Of a DNA stretch of 64,000 nucleotides, positions 1-8,322 are shown piece after piece. How positions within the stretch are numbered: the stretch's first letter is position 1; every line of letters starts with the position of its first letter. Position numbers and translations under genes: made by a program. Source of the stretch: Chitinophaga oryzae (GTDB lineage: Bacteria; Bacteroidota; Bacteroidia; Chitinophagales; Chitinophagaceae); the NCBI RefSeq assembly GCF_012516375.2, contig NZ_CP051204.2, forward strand, positions 4,960,001 to 5,024,000. The letters run 5' to 3'. The notes beneath the pieces are model-generated. The model saw nothing but the letters and a program-made list of their open reading frames with translations. It was not told the origin of the DNA and ran no database searches.

Positions 1-2149
1 GTATCTGCATCACCAGTCCGTCTGTTCTGCGGTTGTAGAAATCCACCGCAAAATTCAGGCGCCAGTTAAAAAACGTTCCATCCAGGCCGATGTTGGCATA
101 TTTGGTTTTTTCCCACTGTACGTAAGGATTGCCAACGTTGACCGTCAGCTGTGCCACGCCGGTGAGGCCCGTTGCCACCGTCGTCAGCGTAGATGTATAG
201 GCATAGTCCCTGATGTTCTGATTGTTGGTGAGGCCATATCCCAGTCGTAGTTTCAGGTCGTTCATTTTCCCGAACTGCTGCAGGAACTCCTCATTTTTCA
301 GTTTCCAGGCGAAAGCGCCCGACCAGGTGGTCACCCAGCGGTTTTCCGGGGCGAACTTTGAAGATCCGTCTGCCCGCACATTGGCGGTGAACAGGTATTT
401 GTCATTGATGCCTGCATTCAGGCGGCCGAAGTACGATTCCTGCGCGCTTTGTCCTTTGATGCCGGTATTGGCGGCCGTGGTGGGATCGCCGCTGCTGATA
501 ACCTGTACATTATTGGAGGGAAAATTGGAGCGGGTGGCACTGGAGGCTTCGTTGGTGCTTAACTGCGCCTCATGGCCCAGCAATACATTCACATTATACC
601 TGTTTTTAAAGAGATGTGAATAGGTCAGGAAATTTCTGACGGTGGTAAACAGGTTCTGATTGTAGATATAGGCGCCGCTGTTATTGATATTTTTCACCAG
701 GCCGAAAGTATAGGAAGGATTAAAGCGGTCTTCCGTCGCCATGGAAAAGCTCACGGTAGCCTCGTTTCTCAGGACGAAATCTTTCAGAAAAGAGATTTCC
801 GCATACAGGTTACCGAAAAGCTGGTTGCGGTTTACCTGGTCTTTATTGATCAATGCAATGGCATAGGGATTCACCGTACTGTTAACCCAGCCGTTGGGGT
901 TATAGGCGCCGCCCCAGCTGCCGTCGGTGTTTTTCACCGCGATGTCCGGCGTTTGGCTCAGGGCTGTATTGATAACATTGGAGCTGGTGGCGTTCACGTT
1001 CTCTTTGATATTGATCAGTTGCAGGCTGGTACCGATCTTCAGCCAGTCGGTGGTTTTATTGTCGAGGTTGAGCCTTACCGACAGCCGTTTAAAATCGGAC
1101 CCGAGGGCAATGCCTTCCTGCTTAAAATAACTGCCGGACAGCAGGTATTGCGTTCGTGCGTCTCCTCCGTTGACCGTCAGCGAGTGGTTGTACATGGGCG
1201 CATTTCTGAATAGCTCCCGTTGCCAGTCCGTCCCCTCGCCGAGATATTGGGGATTGGCAAACTCCGGGCGGGTATCGAAGCCCCAGCCGAGGCCTTTGTT
1301 GCGTTCGTTGATAAAGGCGGCGTATTCGCGCAGGTTCATCAGCGGCAGCCGTTTCGGCAACTGCTGAAAGCCGGTATACATGTCATAGGCAACAGCCGGC
1401 GGAGCAATCAGTCCTCTTTTGGTAGTGATGACGATCACGCCGTTGGTGGCCTGGGAACCGTAGATGGCCGTAGCGGATGCATCTTTCAGGACATCAATGG
1501 ATTCAATTTCGGACGGATTGATACCTGCGAGGGGGTTGGTACCGGCGCCCGGCGACGCTGTGCCACCGATGATCACCCCATCGATGACGTATAGCGGAGC
1601 GGCGTTCCCAAACGAAGAGATCCCGCGGATCTGAACGGAGACAGCGCCACCGGGCTGACCGGATATTTGTTGCGCTACCAGTCCCGGTACCTTTCCCTGC
1701 AGGGCCTGATCGAAAGTGACCGGCTGCGTTTTCCGGATCTCGTCTCCCGTAACGGAAGAGATAGCGCCGGTAACATCTTTACGTTTTGTTTTACCATAAC
1801 CGATCACCACCACATCTTCGAGCTGAGATACGTTCTCCGTCAGTTCCACCCTGACAGGGTTGTTTCCGTCGATCGTTATCTCTTTCTTTTGGAAGCCCAT
1901 CATAGCGACTACCAATACGTTTCCTGCCGATGCCCGGATAACAAACCGGCCGGCCGCATCGGTCACGGCATGGTGGCTGGTATTTTTTACGGTGACAGAA
2001 GCGCCGGGAACAGGAGCGGCGTTTTTCCGGCTAACGACGATGCCGCTTATGCCGGCAGTCTGGGCAAAGCTGCCTGTACTGAACAGGAGTAGCCATAGCA
2101 GCCATACAGGCAGCGATGCCTGACAGCGATTAATTTTGGTTGAGCGCAT
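1..2149 (-). CDS. SusC/RagA-type TonB-dependent receptor, 3' end cut by window
   Basis: Outer-membrane receptor that imports glycans or other oligomers with energy from TonB-ExbBD, normally paired with a SusD lipoprotein. The frame is open from the window edge to an ATG at 2149, giving about 716 N-terminal residues of a family usually near 1000. Visible in order: a signal peptide ending near SFAQ (residues 1-30), a carboxypeptidase-regulatory-like domain (about 31-115, GISGIVV to VVAMMGFQ), a TonB-box-like stretch with VVVIGYG, the plug domain (LQGKVPGL, VQIRGISS, PLYVIDGV, IEVLKDASATAIYG-type motif seen as IESIDVLKDASATAIYG) and the first half of the beta-barrel. The C-terminal barrel and any susD partner lie to the left of the window, so the substrate cannot be inferred. 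The family call is firm. Confidence 0.95.
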   Translation of the reverse strand, partial: MRSTKINRCQASLPVWLLWLLLFSTGSFAQTAGISGIVVSRKNAAPVPGASVTVKNTSHHAVTDAAGRFVIRASAGNVLVVAMMGFQKKEITIDGNNPVRVELTENVSQLEDVVVIGYGKTKRKDVTGAISSVTGDEIRKTQPVTFDQALQGKVPGLVAQQISGQPGGAVSVQIRGISSFGNAAPLYVIDGVIIGGTASPGAGTNPLAGINPSEIESIDVLKDASATAIYGSQATNGVIVITTKRGLIAPPAVAYDMYTGFQQLPKRLPLMNLREYAAFINERNKGLGWGFDTRPEFANPQYLGEGTDWQRELFRNAPMYNHSLTVNGGDARTQYLLSGSYFKQEGIALGSDFKRLSVRLNLDNKTTDWLKIGTSLQLINIKENVNATSSNVINTALSQTPDIAVKNTDGSWGGAYNPNGWVNSTVNPYAIALINKDQVNRNQLFGNLYAEISFLKDFVLRNEATVSFSMATEDRFNPSYTFGLVKNINNSGAYIYNQNLFTTVRNFLTYSHLFKNRYNVNVLLGHEAQLSTNEASSATRSNFPSNNVQVISSGDPTTAANTGIKGQSAQESYFGRLNAGINDKYLFTANVRADGSSKFAPENRWVTTWSGAFAWKLKNEEFLQQFGKMNDLKLRLGYGLTNNQNIRDYAYTSTLTTVATGLTGVAQLTVNVGNPYVQWEKTKYANIGLDGTFFNWRLNFAVDFYNRRTDGLVMQI

Positions 2150-2205
2150 AACAATTTTTTAGACAGCAAATTTTCTGGTATTCACATAAGGGTACCCGAA
2201 AGCGG

Positions 2206-2221
2206 CCGGATAGACATCCGG
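2206..2221 (-). promoter_or_regulatory. Short hairpin in the leader of the SusC-like gene
   Basis: A perfect 6-bp inverted repeat (CCGGAT, 4-nt loop, ATCCGG) lies 57-72 bp upstream of the receptor ATG. It could be an mRNA leader hairpin or a protein-binding palindrome. No Bacteroidetes promoter with both boxes was found next to it. Confidence 0.25.
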
Positions 2222-2276
2222 TTGCTTAAATAGTCAGGTACATCAGGGGTATTTCTGGTTGTGCAGCAAGAGAGGG

Positions 2277-2477
2277 TCATAAGAGGGGATATCGTCGGCG
2301 ATGCGGCAGATGCTCCCGGCAAACCGCATCTTTACCGGGCAGCCGGCACCATCCGACGATGTCTTCGGAAAACAGGTAGAGGATAAACAGCTCGTCCGGC
2401 ACGGGCCGGCGAAAAGCTTTCAACAGCGCAATAAATAATCTCAGGGCCTGACGGCCTTGTAACAGTTCAAGTTTCAT
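2277..2477 (-). CDS. Possible small hypothetical protein, 66 aa
   Basis: An ATG-started frame of 66 codons between the receptor and the dehydrogenase, on the same strand as both. The first 40 residues look protein-like (MKLELLQG, then a hydrophobic amphipathic stretch and the acidic segment LFSEDIVGW); the C-terminus is rich in Arg, His and Pro. No domain is recognised and there is no clear ribosome binding site. If it is not real, 2150-2694 holds only the two hairpins listed here. Confidence 0.3.
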   Translation of the reverse strand: MKLELLQGRQALRLFIALLKAFRRPVPDELFILYLFSEDIVGWCRLPGKDAVCREHLPHRRRYPLL

Positions 2478-2632
2478 ATACGTGGATTAGGTACTGTAAA
2501 AATAGGGGGAGGCGTCCGGATGAAGGGGGCCTGATTGTTTCAATTAAAGGGTCTATTTGTTACAAATCACTGCTGCTGCGGCTTGCAGCATAGCGGGCGG
2601 CAGGAGTAATCCGGCAACCACGGACACTACAA

Positions 2633-2662
2633 CGCCCACCGGTACCGAAGTACCGGCGGGCG
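2633..2662 (-). terminator. Hairpin with UUCG loop downstream of the alcohol dehydrogenase
   Basis: On the minus strand a 13-bp stem (CGCCCGCCGGTAC / GTACCGGTGGGCG, one G-U pair) closes a TTCG tetraloop, the very stable C(UUCG)G type. It starts 32 bp after the dehydrogenase stop codon. There is no T-run after it, so it may act as a transcription end or as a 3' stabilising hairpin. Confidence 0.6.
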
Positions 2663-2694
2663 GCTGTTGCAGTTGGTGAACGGCCAAAGCTGTT

Positions 2695-3705
2695 TTAATC
2701 GAGACTGATCATCGCCTTTACGATGTTGGCATCGGTCGTGAGGGAAGGAAACTCATTCGCCACATCATTAAAGTGCAGATAACGGGTGATATATTTTTCG
2801 GGCATGATCCTGCCGGTACGGATATTCTCCAGCACCAAGTCGAAGTCCTGCCTGGTAGCATTGCGGCTGCTGAGCAGCGTGCCTTCCCGTTTATGGAATT
2901 CAGGGTGACTGAAAGTGATATTTTCTCTCTGCAGTCCTACCAGCACATATCTGCCTGCATGTGACATCCACCGGAAAGCGTTATTGATAGCATTCAGATG
3001 ACCGGTAGCATCGATCACCACAGCAGGCATATCACCGTTAGTGAGATCTTTCAGCTGCTCATCCAGGTACTCATCCTGCGCGTGGAGGGCAGCTTTTACG
3101 CCGGTGATTTTCTTCGCCCACGCCAGGCGGTAGTCATTTACATCCATCGCTATCACCTGCGCTCCTGCGATGACAGCCATCTCCATCACCGCCAGGCCGA
3201 TCGGCCCTGCTCCCACCACCAGCACATCTTCCCCCGGGGATATGGCTGCCCGGCGTACGCCGTGGGCCGCGATGGCAAAAGGTTCCACCAACGCCAGCCG
3301 GTCGGGCGCCAGTCCGGCCCCCGGCAGCAATAAATGCGATGGCACCGCCAGCAACTCCGCCATGCCGCCATCGGCATGTACGCCGATGACCTGCATCTGC
3401 TGACAGCAATTGGTATGACCGCTGCGGCAGGCAATACAGCTGCCGCAATGATGATAAGGAATGATGGTTACCAGGTCGCCGCGGTGCAGCCGCGGTGCAT
3501 CGCCCATTACAAATTCCGCCGCCAGCTCGTGTCCCAGCACGCGGGGATAGGTAAAATAAGGCTGTGTGCCGCCAAAAGCATGGATATCGGTCCCGCATAT
3601 CCCGATACGCCGGATTTTTATTATCGAATAGCCGGGTAAACATACCGGCTCCGGAACATCACGGTATTCCAACTTCCCCGGCTTACTGCAAGAAATTACC
3701 TTCAT
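2695..3705 (-). CDS. Zinc-dependent medium-chain alcohol/polyol dehydrogenase
   Basis: Cytosolic NAD(P)-dependent oxidoreductase of the MDR family (sorbitol, L-threonine or sugar-acid dehydrogenase type). From the ATG at 3705 the protein has 336 residues, normal for the family. Visible: catalytic zinc ligands Cys37 in GICGTD and His59-Glu60 in GHE; four structural-zinc cysteines at 87, 90, 93 and 101; EPFA near 141; and the Rossmann motif VVGAGPIG at 163-170. The frame stays open to an ATG at 4071, but that would overlap the divergent regulator. An in-frame ATG at 3729 is a reasonable alternative that adds eight residues. The gene is divergent from an AraC-type regulator, which suggests control of one sugar or polyol pathway. 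The exact substrate cannot be read from the sequence. Confidence 0.9.
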   Translation of the reverse strand: MKVISCSKPGKLEYRDVPEPVCLPGYSIIKIRRIGICGTDIHAFGGTQPYFTYPRVLGHELAAEFVMGDAPRLHRGDLVTIIPYHHCGSCIACRSGHTNCCQQMQVIGVHADGGMAELLAVPSHLLLPGAGLAPDRLALVEPFAIAAHGVRRAAISPGEDVLVVGAGPIGLAVMEMAVIAGAQVIAMDVNDYRLAWAKKITGVKAALHAQDEYLDEQLKDLTNGDMPAVVIDATGHLNAINNAFRWMSHAGRYVLVGLQRENITFSHPEFHKREGTLLSSRNATRQDFDLVLENIRTGRIMPEKYITRYLHFNDVANEFPSLTTDANIVKAMISLD

Positions 3706-3729
3706 GAACTTCTGTTTAAAAAGCGACAT

Positions 3730-3741
3730 CGTTCCGGAACG
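3730..3741. promoter_or_regulatory. 12-bp palindrome next to the upstream dehydrogenase start
   Basis: CGTTCCGGAACG is a perfect palindrome directly before the alternative ATG at 3729. If translation starts at 3705, it lies in the 5' leader and could be an operator. It is short, so chance is possible. Confidence 0.3.
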
Positions 3742-3827
3742 GTAGTCGTCGGCATAGATGACTGAAGACGACAGGATTAGACCGTTAGGTCCGCCCCTCC
3801 CTGAAAAACACCGTTGACTTTTTTTTT

Positions 3828-3835
3828 CAAAAGTA
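3828..3835 (-). promoter_or_regulatory. -7 box (TACTTTTG) of the dehydrogenase promoter
   Basis: On the minus strand TACTTTTG matches the Bacteroidetes -7 consensus TAnnTTTG exactly, about 125 bp upstream of the 3705 start. At the expected -33 position (about 3855-3858) there is no TTTG. The inverted repeat at 3864-3894 begins six bases further out, the layout of a promoter that needs an activator. Confidence 0.45.
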
Positions 3836-3863
3836 CCTATCACCCGGTTGGAAGACTTTACCG

Positions 3864-3894
3864 ATATCGATAAAAAATTGTACTTTATCGATAT
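3864..3894. promoter_or_regulatory. Perfect 11-bp inverted repeat between dehydrogenase and AraC regulator
   Basis: ATATCGATAAA at 3864-3874 and its exact complement at 3884-3894 are separated by 9 bp. The site lies 25 bp before the regulator ATG chosen here and just upstream of the dehydrogenase promoter, so it is the best candidate for the operator of the adjacent AraC-type protein. If the longer regulator reading from 3848 were real, the repeat would lie inside coding sequence, which is a reason to prefer the 3920 start. Confidence 0.55.
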
Positions 3895-3919
3895 TTTAAC
3901 TTTCAGACAAATACCGGCC

Positions 3920-4807
3920 ATGAGCAAGGAACTTACCCATCCGTACTTTATGCTGCTGAACACAGGGCGCGCGGTACACAACGCGGACTGGAACTGGCGG
4001 AACGTCTGCAGCCCGTTTATCCGGATACACTTTATAGAAAGCGGTACGGCGAAGCTGCTCCGGGAGGACAAAACATACGAACTGAAAAAGAACCACCTGT
4101 ATCTTACCCCGGCTTACACTACGCACGGGTACCAATGCGAAGGCCCACTGTCATTGTATTATATCCATATCTATGAAGAGCCTGGCAACCAGCAAAGCGT
4201 CTTTGACCTGGTAGACGTTCCCGTTGAAATAAAGGCCGCCCCGCTGGTGATACAGCTGATAAAACGGCTTACTGCCATCCACCCGGAAAGGAAACTGCCG
4301 CATTTCGATCCCTGGTCTTACGACAACGGTCCCACGCTGGTCAGGAGCATCGCACGGCAAAAAGCGGCGCCACTGGGCTATGAAATGGAGGCGCAGGGCA
4401 TTATCCGGCAGATCGTGTCCCGGTTTCTGCAGCAGGCTGCCGATAAAAACCTCCGGATAGACAAACGTATCCGGCAATCACTGCATTATATCCGCACGCA
4501 CCTCGACAGGCCCATCAGCGTTGACACGCTCGCGGAGAGCTGCTTTCTCACCAAAGACCATTTTATCCGGTTATTCAAAAAAGATATGGGAAGCACTCCC
4601 GGCAAATACATCCAGGAGCAGAAAATAGAAAAGGCCCGCCGCATGATCATGACGCGGGACATCCCTGTTAAAGACCTTGCGTACAGCCTGGGATTTGAGA
4701 ATGACGCGTATTTTAACCGCTTCTTTAAAAAGATGACCGGAGAGAACCCCGGCAGTTATAAAAAGAAAATCAGGGCGCTGGAAAAAGAAACCGCGCACAA
4801 CAGGTGA
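3920..4807 (+). CDS. AraC-family transcriptional regulator
   Basis: DNA-binding regulator of 295 residues. The N-terminal part (about 20-110) is a cupin-like ligand-binding domain (IRIHFIESGTAKLL, LYLTPAYTTHGY). The C-terminal 100 residues carry the double helix-turn-helix with the usual pattern: IRQSLHYIRTHLDRPISVDTLA, FLTKDHFIRLFKKDMG, then a second helix pair ending DLAYSLGFENDAYFNRFFKK. An in-frame ATG at 3848 would add 24 residues but would place the 3864-3894 inverted repeat in the gene. It is divergent from the dehydrogenase, the common layout for a local activator. The sensed ligand is probably a sugar or polyol, by inference from the partner gene only. Confidence 0.92.
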   Translation: MSKELTHPYFMLLNTGRAVHNADWNWRNVCSPFIRIHFIESGTAKLLREDKTYELKKNHLYLTPAYTTHGYQCEGPLSLYYIHIYEEPGNQQSVFDLVDVPVEIKAAPLVIQLIKRLTAIHPERKLPHFDPWSYDNGPTLVRSIARQKAAPLGYEMEAQGIIRQIVSRFLQQAADKNLRIDKRIRQSLHYIRTHLDRPISVDTLAESCFLTKDHFIRLFKKDMGSTPGKYIQEQKIEKARRMIMTRDIPVKDLAYSLGFENDAYFNRFFKKMTGENPGSYKKKIRALEKETAHNR

Positions 4808-4809
4808 AA

Positions 4810-4838
4810 CCCGCCGGATTCCGGTGAAAACCGGCGGG
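4810..4838. terminator. Hairpin between convergent AraC and nuclease genes
   Basis: CCCGCCGG at 4810-4817 pairs exactly with CCGGCGGG at 4831-4838. A competing inner hairpin (CCGGT-GAAA-ACCGG, 4821-4834) has a GNRA loop. It lies 2 bp after the regulator stop codon and 19 bp before the stop codon of the opposing nuclease, and probably serves both. No T-run follows on the plus strand. Confidence 0.55.
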
Positions 4839-4856
4839 CAACAGTCCTGCAAAAAA

Positions 4857-5690
4857 TTATACTTTCTGCGCGTTACGCAGGTTATGCTTTTTGACGTGTG
4901 CGGCCACCATCTCCGCAGAAGTGATTTCTTCTGCCCCGGCTTCAAAGGTATCAAAGGGTATAATCGCTGAAAAATCAATACTCGTCTCTTTTTGAAGCTC
5001 TTCAATACTGCACATGTATTCTTTAAACTGTACATTCTGATCGAGGTCCAGCTGTTCCCAGTCGATATCATCCACCAATGACTGCTGGGATAACTTAAAG
5101 GCAGTCGCTTTTAAGTCGCCTTCATCTGTCAGCCACAGCACGATCTTAAAGAAGTCCACCGGCACCTGTACTCCTCTGAACACGCGGTCGTCTTCTCTGA
5201 AGATAGGGCCGTTGAAAACGGAGATGCGCGCCGTTTTCCCCTCCTCTGCTGTTGCCCCCTGCTCCAGGATCACTTTCTCCAGCAAGCCCCACAGTCCTTT
5301 CCTGCTGCTTTGATTGATGGCAGCCACCTGCGGGCAGGCGTTGGTGTACATACAGGTCAGGTCGGCGTTGCGTTTGGCGTCGTCCGCGGTAGCGCCCCAG
5401 TTGGCGTCTTCCCGGCGGCTCATATGCCCTCTGTCAAAACCGCTGTTTTTATAGAAACTGTCGTCCAGCTGCAGATCGAAGCTTAACCGGTTATCGCGCA
5501 GCCATACGTCTTTGCGCTTGCTGTCGTCCAGCCGTTTGGCGGGATCTCCGTCCACGTTGATGGCGCTGATGATCGGCATTCTTCTCACAGCATGAAGGAT
5601 GGTGCTGTAGTGATAATATTTCAGGACGATGCTGTCGGTCCCATCCAGTTTAGCGGCGAATTTCTTCAGCGTCGCTTTGGGTTGCGGCAT
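4857..5690 (-). CDS. DNA/RNA non-specific endonuclease domain (EndoG/NUC1, DRGH type), detached from upstream protease by frameshift
   Basis: Metal-dependent nuclease of the His-Me finger superfamily that cuts DNA and RNA without sequence preference. From the first ATG (277 codons): FDRGHMSRR with catalytic His89; the NxxPQ...N...W region at about 117-134 (TNACPQVAAIN, then GLWGLLE), which provides the metal-binding Asn and second-shell residues; and FNGPIF at 159-164. There is no signal peptide. The reading frame continues upstream past this ATG as sensible protein to the G-run at 5818-5823, where it meets the protease frame. The real N-terminus is therefore probably the protease, and this ATG may be internal. 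Confidence 0.88.
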   Translation of the reverse strand: MPQPKATLKKFAAKLDGTDSIVLKYYHYSTILHAVRRMPIISAINVDGDPAKRLDDSKRKDVWLRDNRLSFDLQLDDSFYKNSGFDRGHMSRREDANWGATADDAKRNADLTCMYTNACPQVAAINQSSRKGLWGLLEKVILEQGATAEEGKTARISVFNGPIFREDDRVFRGVQVPVDFFKIVLWLTDEGDLKATAFKLSQQSLVDDIDWEQLDLDQNVQFKEYMCSIEELQKETSIDFSAIIPFDTFEAGAEEITSAEMVAAHVKKHNLRNAQKV

Positions 5691-7027
5691 GGCGATATTG
5701 AGCCCGCGGCCCAGGAAGGTGGAGAGATAGCCTTTGCATGCGGAGAAATCGGTTTCCTGCTCCAGCTTTTTGATCTCTTCGAAATCGGCTTCCGCGGCGG
5801 ACGGTTCTGCCGTCTTCGGGGGGTGACCGGCGCGGTGCCTGTACCCTGGCTGATATGAATATTGATCATACCATTGCGCTCTATCAGCGAGGCAGGAAAA
5901 GAAATATTGACATTAGCAGCAGGGTTGTTCGTTTCCATAGCAGGAGTTTTAGGAGTGAGTGAAGGGGTTGTATTTTCTTTTGCAGGAAGTTTTTCCTGCG
6001 CCGTCAGCGTTGTTTGTTTGGGGGACGACAGGTCTTTTACCAGGGGCTCATCGGGGAAATTGAGGGCGATATCCTTTAAGATCACGCTGACGCGGATGCC
6101 CTCGTTGGCGATCCACACCACGCGGGAGGCGTCGATAGCGCCGTTGACCAGCGGGATCACCTTTCCGTCTTTATCGATATAGTCGCCCGCGGCGTTCTTC
6201 TGTCCCACGCCCATATGATGCAGGGCCACCACCTGCCACTGATCGTTAAAAACAGGGCTGCCGCTGCTGCCGGGCGCGGTGTCTGTTTTATACCAGATAG
6301 ACGTGGGCGCTATTTTTATAAACAGGTTTTCCCGGAGAGACAGCTGTTTGTAGTCCCCGTTGGGGTGATGGATGATATTCAGCGCTTCTTCCTCTTCGTT
6401 GCCCAGTTTACCGAGGGCGGGGTCCAGGAAGAGATAGCCGATATCGTTGATACTGCGTGTTCCGGTAGTATCTGCCGGCGACACCGCCACCAAACAATAA
6501 TCCAGTTCTTTGGAAGCGTAATAAAACCGGTCGGCGTCCAGCGCAAAAGAGACGGCGCTGCCGGGAGAGCCGTGGATATCCAGCTCGTAGAAAAACTGCA
6601 CTTCGCTGTCGGCCACCGATGCTTTTGTTTTAAAGACGTGCCAGTTGGTAAGCAGCAGGTTGTAGGACACCATGAACCCGGTCGCAAAGGCGACGTTCCT
6701 GTTGCCTTGTTTGATCGCGATCCGTCCTACCCGTTGTTTGGCCTGGCTGATCAGTTCCACGAAATTGCTGTAAACGGAATCATTTTTACCAATGGCGCGT
6801 TCAAAGGCAAAATCTACCGGCTCCTGCTTCACGGTGGCCAGCATTTGTTTTCTTCGCTGCATGTTTTCATCGGCGCCTAAGATATTGCCGGCAACCACGC
6901 TGGCAGGTACGTCTGCCGGCACGATCTCTTCGGCCAGGCCGGGGAAAGTGTCTCTGACGGGAATTTGTTCCAGCGCTGCATATCGGCTTTCCGATTCGGC
7001 CAGCTGGTCAAGGGGTACTTGCATCAT
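5666..7027 (-). CDS. Trypsin-like serine protease, C-terminus out of frame after residue 403
   Basis: Serine endopeptidase of the chymotrypsin/V8 fold. Triad: His130 in LTNWHVF, Asp176 in ELDYCLVAV, Ser255 in GSSGSP. Supporting features are FATGFMVS before the His and WQVVALHHMG after the Ser. Residues 1-100 form a leader with no signal peptide, so the enzyme is probably cytosolic. Residues 330-402 are a linker rich in Pro, Thr and Asn. From residue 404 the reading becomes an unnatural Arg/Pro/Ser-rich tail of about 50 residues. In the +1-corrected frame the sequence instead gives an acidic segment (EADFEEIKKLEQE) and then the nuclease. One extra base would give a 723-residue protease-nuclease fusion. 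Confidence 0.87.
   Translation of the reverse strand: MMQVPLDQLAESESRYAALEQIPVRDTFPGLAEEIVPADVPASVVAGNILGADENMQRRKQMLATVKQEPVDFAFERAIGKNDSVYSNFVELISQAKQRVGRIAIKQGNRNVAFATGFMVSYNLLLTNWHVFKTKASVADSEVQFFYELDIHGSPGSAVSFALDADRFYYASKELDYCLVAVSPADTTGTRSINDIGYLFLDPALGKLGNEEEEALNIIHHPNGDYKQLSLRENLFIKIAPTSIWYKTDTAPGSSGSPVFNDQWQVVALHHMGVGQKNAAGDYIDKDGKVIPLVNGAIDASRVVWIANEGIRVSVILKDIALNFPDEPLVKDLSSPKQTTLTAQEKLPAKENTTPSLTPKTPAMETNNPAANVNISFPASLIERNGMINIHISQGTGTAPVTPRRRQNRPPRKPISKRSKSWSRKPISPHAKAISPPSWAAGSISPCRNPKRR
5818..5823 (-). other. C6 homopolymer where the protease-nuclease fusion goes out of frame
   Basis: The minus strand reads GTCACCCCCCGAAG here. With six C the protease frame runs into an artificial tail and stops at 5666; with seven C it continues as PPKTAEPSAAEADFEE into the nuclease with no stop. 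The span 4857-7027 is 2171 nt, one short of a multiple of three. Possible causes are a sequencing error, a recent mutation, phase variation or programmed frameshifting. Confidence 0.75.
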
Positions 7028-7344
7028 AATGACAGGAATTTAAAATGGTATAGAAATTAACATCCTCTCTACAGATAGTAGGGCCATCTCCAGTAAATAA
7101 CAATGATATCTTTCTGAACTGTCTGCGGAATAGCCGGTTATCGCCGGCAACATTGGGGTTTTACGATGTTAAAAGTACAGCTTACCCGCACCCCTGCCAA
7201 ATTAATTTTATGTTATTCCAGCTGGTCCGCTGCGGTCGTTTTTCCGGTATGCTGTCGTAAAATGGTTAATAAATTATTAATTCCACGCATATCACCTGTA
7301 AAGTCCAAAGTTTTTCACTCACTTTAAAAAAACAAACAACTCCC
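7028..7344. other. Divergent intergenic region, 317 bp
   Basis: It separates the protease gene from the phospholipase-like gene and must hold both promoters. Only a weak 5-bp hairpin (GCCGG/CCGGC near 7132-7151) and AT-rich sequence before the phospholipase ATG were seen. No promoter with both consensus boxes was recognised. Confidence 0.4.
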
Positions 7345-8316
7345 ATGAAACACCCTCAACTTCTGCTGGCAATCGCCATCTGTGGCCTGTTTGGCTGTAA
7401 AAAGGACGCTGCCGACAACACGCTGCCCGGCCATCCGGTGGCCGACAACCATCAGCTCGCCGGCAGCAATGCCACGGTCGCGTTTTCGCTTAACAACTGG
7501 ATGGGCAGCATTGCGAACGAGCGCAACCTTGCTGCTATCAGTATCCCCGGCACGCACGACAGCGGCGCCCGCTTTGAGCCCATAGGCGGCACCGCCAAAT
7601 GCCAGGACCTCACCATCGCCCAGCAGCTGGACGCCGGCATCCGCTTCCTGGATATCAGATGCCGCCACATCGGCGACGCTTTTGCCATCCATCACGGCAG
7701 CGTCTATCAGAACCTCAACTTCAACGACGTGGTGACAGCCTGCTACACTTTCCTGAATGCCAACCCCACGGAGACGATCATCATGTGCGTGAAAGAAGAA
7801 TACGACCCTACCGACAACACCCGTTCCTTTGAACAGACGTTCGACAGCTATACCGCCCAGCAGCCCGGCAAATGGTACCTGTCTTCCGCCATCCCCAACC
7901 TCGGCGACGTGCGCGGCAAAATAGTGCTGCTCAGAAGATTCGGCGCTTCTTCTACGCCCAAAGGCATCGAAGCGACCAACTGGGCCGACAACACCACCTT
8001 TACCATCAACAACAGCAACTCCACGTTACGGGTGCAGGACCAGTACCAGGTGCCCGACAATAACGCCAAATGGACCAACATCACTAACCTGCTGAGCGAA
8101 GCCAAAACCGGCAATGCAGCTACGCTGTACATCAATTTCACCAGCGGCTATAAACCGCTGATCTTTGGCATCCCCAGCATTACCACGGTGTCTAACGCCA
8201 TCAACCCGCAGGTCAGCAATTATTTCACCAGCAATACCCAGGGCCGGTATGGCATCCTTCCGATGGACTTTGCCACCTCCGCCAGGAACAATCTTATTAT
8301 CAGCACCAACTTCTGA
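7345..8316 (+). CDS. Phosphatidylinositol-specific phospholipase C-like lipoprotein
   Basis: Predicted surface or periplasmic lipoprotein with a PI-PLC X domain, which cleaves phosphatidylinositol-type lipids by general acid-base catalysis with two His. Lipobox LFGC with Cys18, followed by KKDAAD; an acidic residue shortly after the Cys is often seen in exported Bacteroidota lipoproteins. Catalytic motifs: IPGTHDSG with His71, FLDIRCRH near 101-108, and AIHHGS with the second His at 116 or 117. IIMCVKEEYDP supplies the conserved acidic strand. The length of 323 residues fits the bacterial enzymes. It is divergent from the protease-nuclease and convergent with the barrel-protein operon. The substrate could be another glycerophosphodiester. 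Confidence 0.88.
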   Translation: MKHPQLLLAIAICGLFGCKKDAADNTLPGHPVADNHQLAGSNATVAFSLNNWMGSIANERNLAAISIPGTHDSGARFEPIGGTAKCQDLTIAQQLDAGIRFLDIRCRHIGDAFAIHHGSVYQNLNFNDVVTACYTFLNANPTETIIMCVKEEYDPTDNTRSFEQTFDSYTAQQPGKWYLSSAIPNLGDVRGKIVLLRRFGASSTPKGIEATNWADNTTFTINNSNSTLRVQDQYQVPDNNAKWTNITNLLSEAKTGNAATLYINFTSGYKPLIFGIPSITTVSNAINPQVSNYFTSNTQGRYGILPMDFATSARNNLIISTNF

Positions 8317-8322
8317 TAAAAA

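Noticed and set aside
3706..4071. N-terminal extension of the alcohol dehydrogenase to an ATG at 4071
   Set aside because: The extra residues do not match MDR family N-termini and would overlap the divergent AraC gene and its control region.
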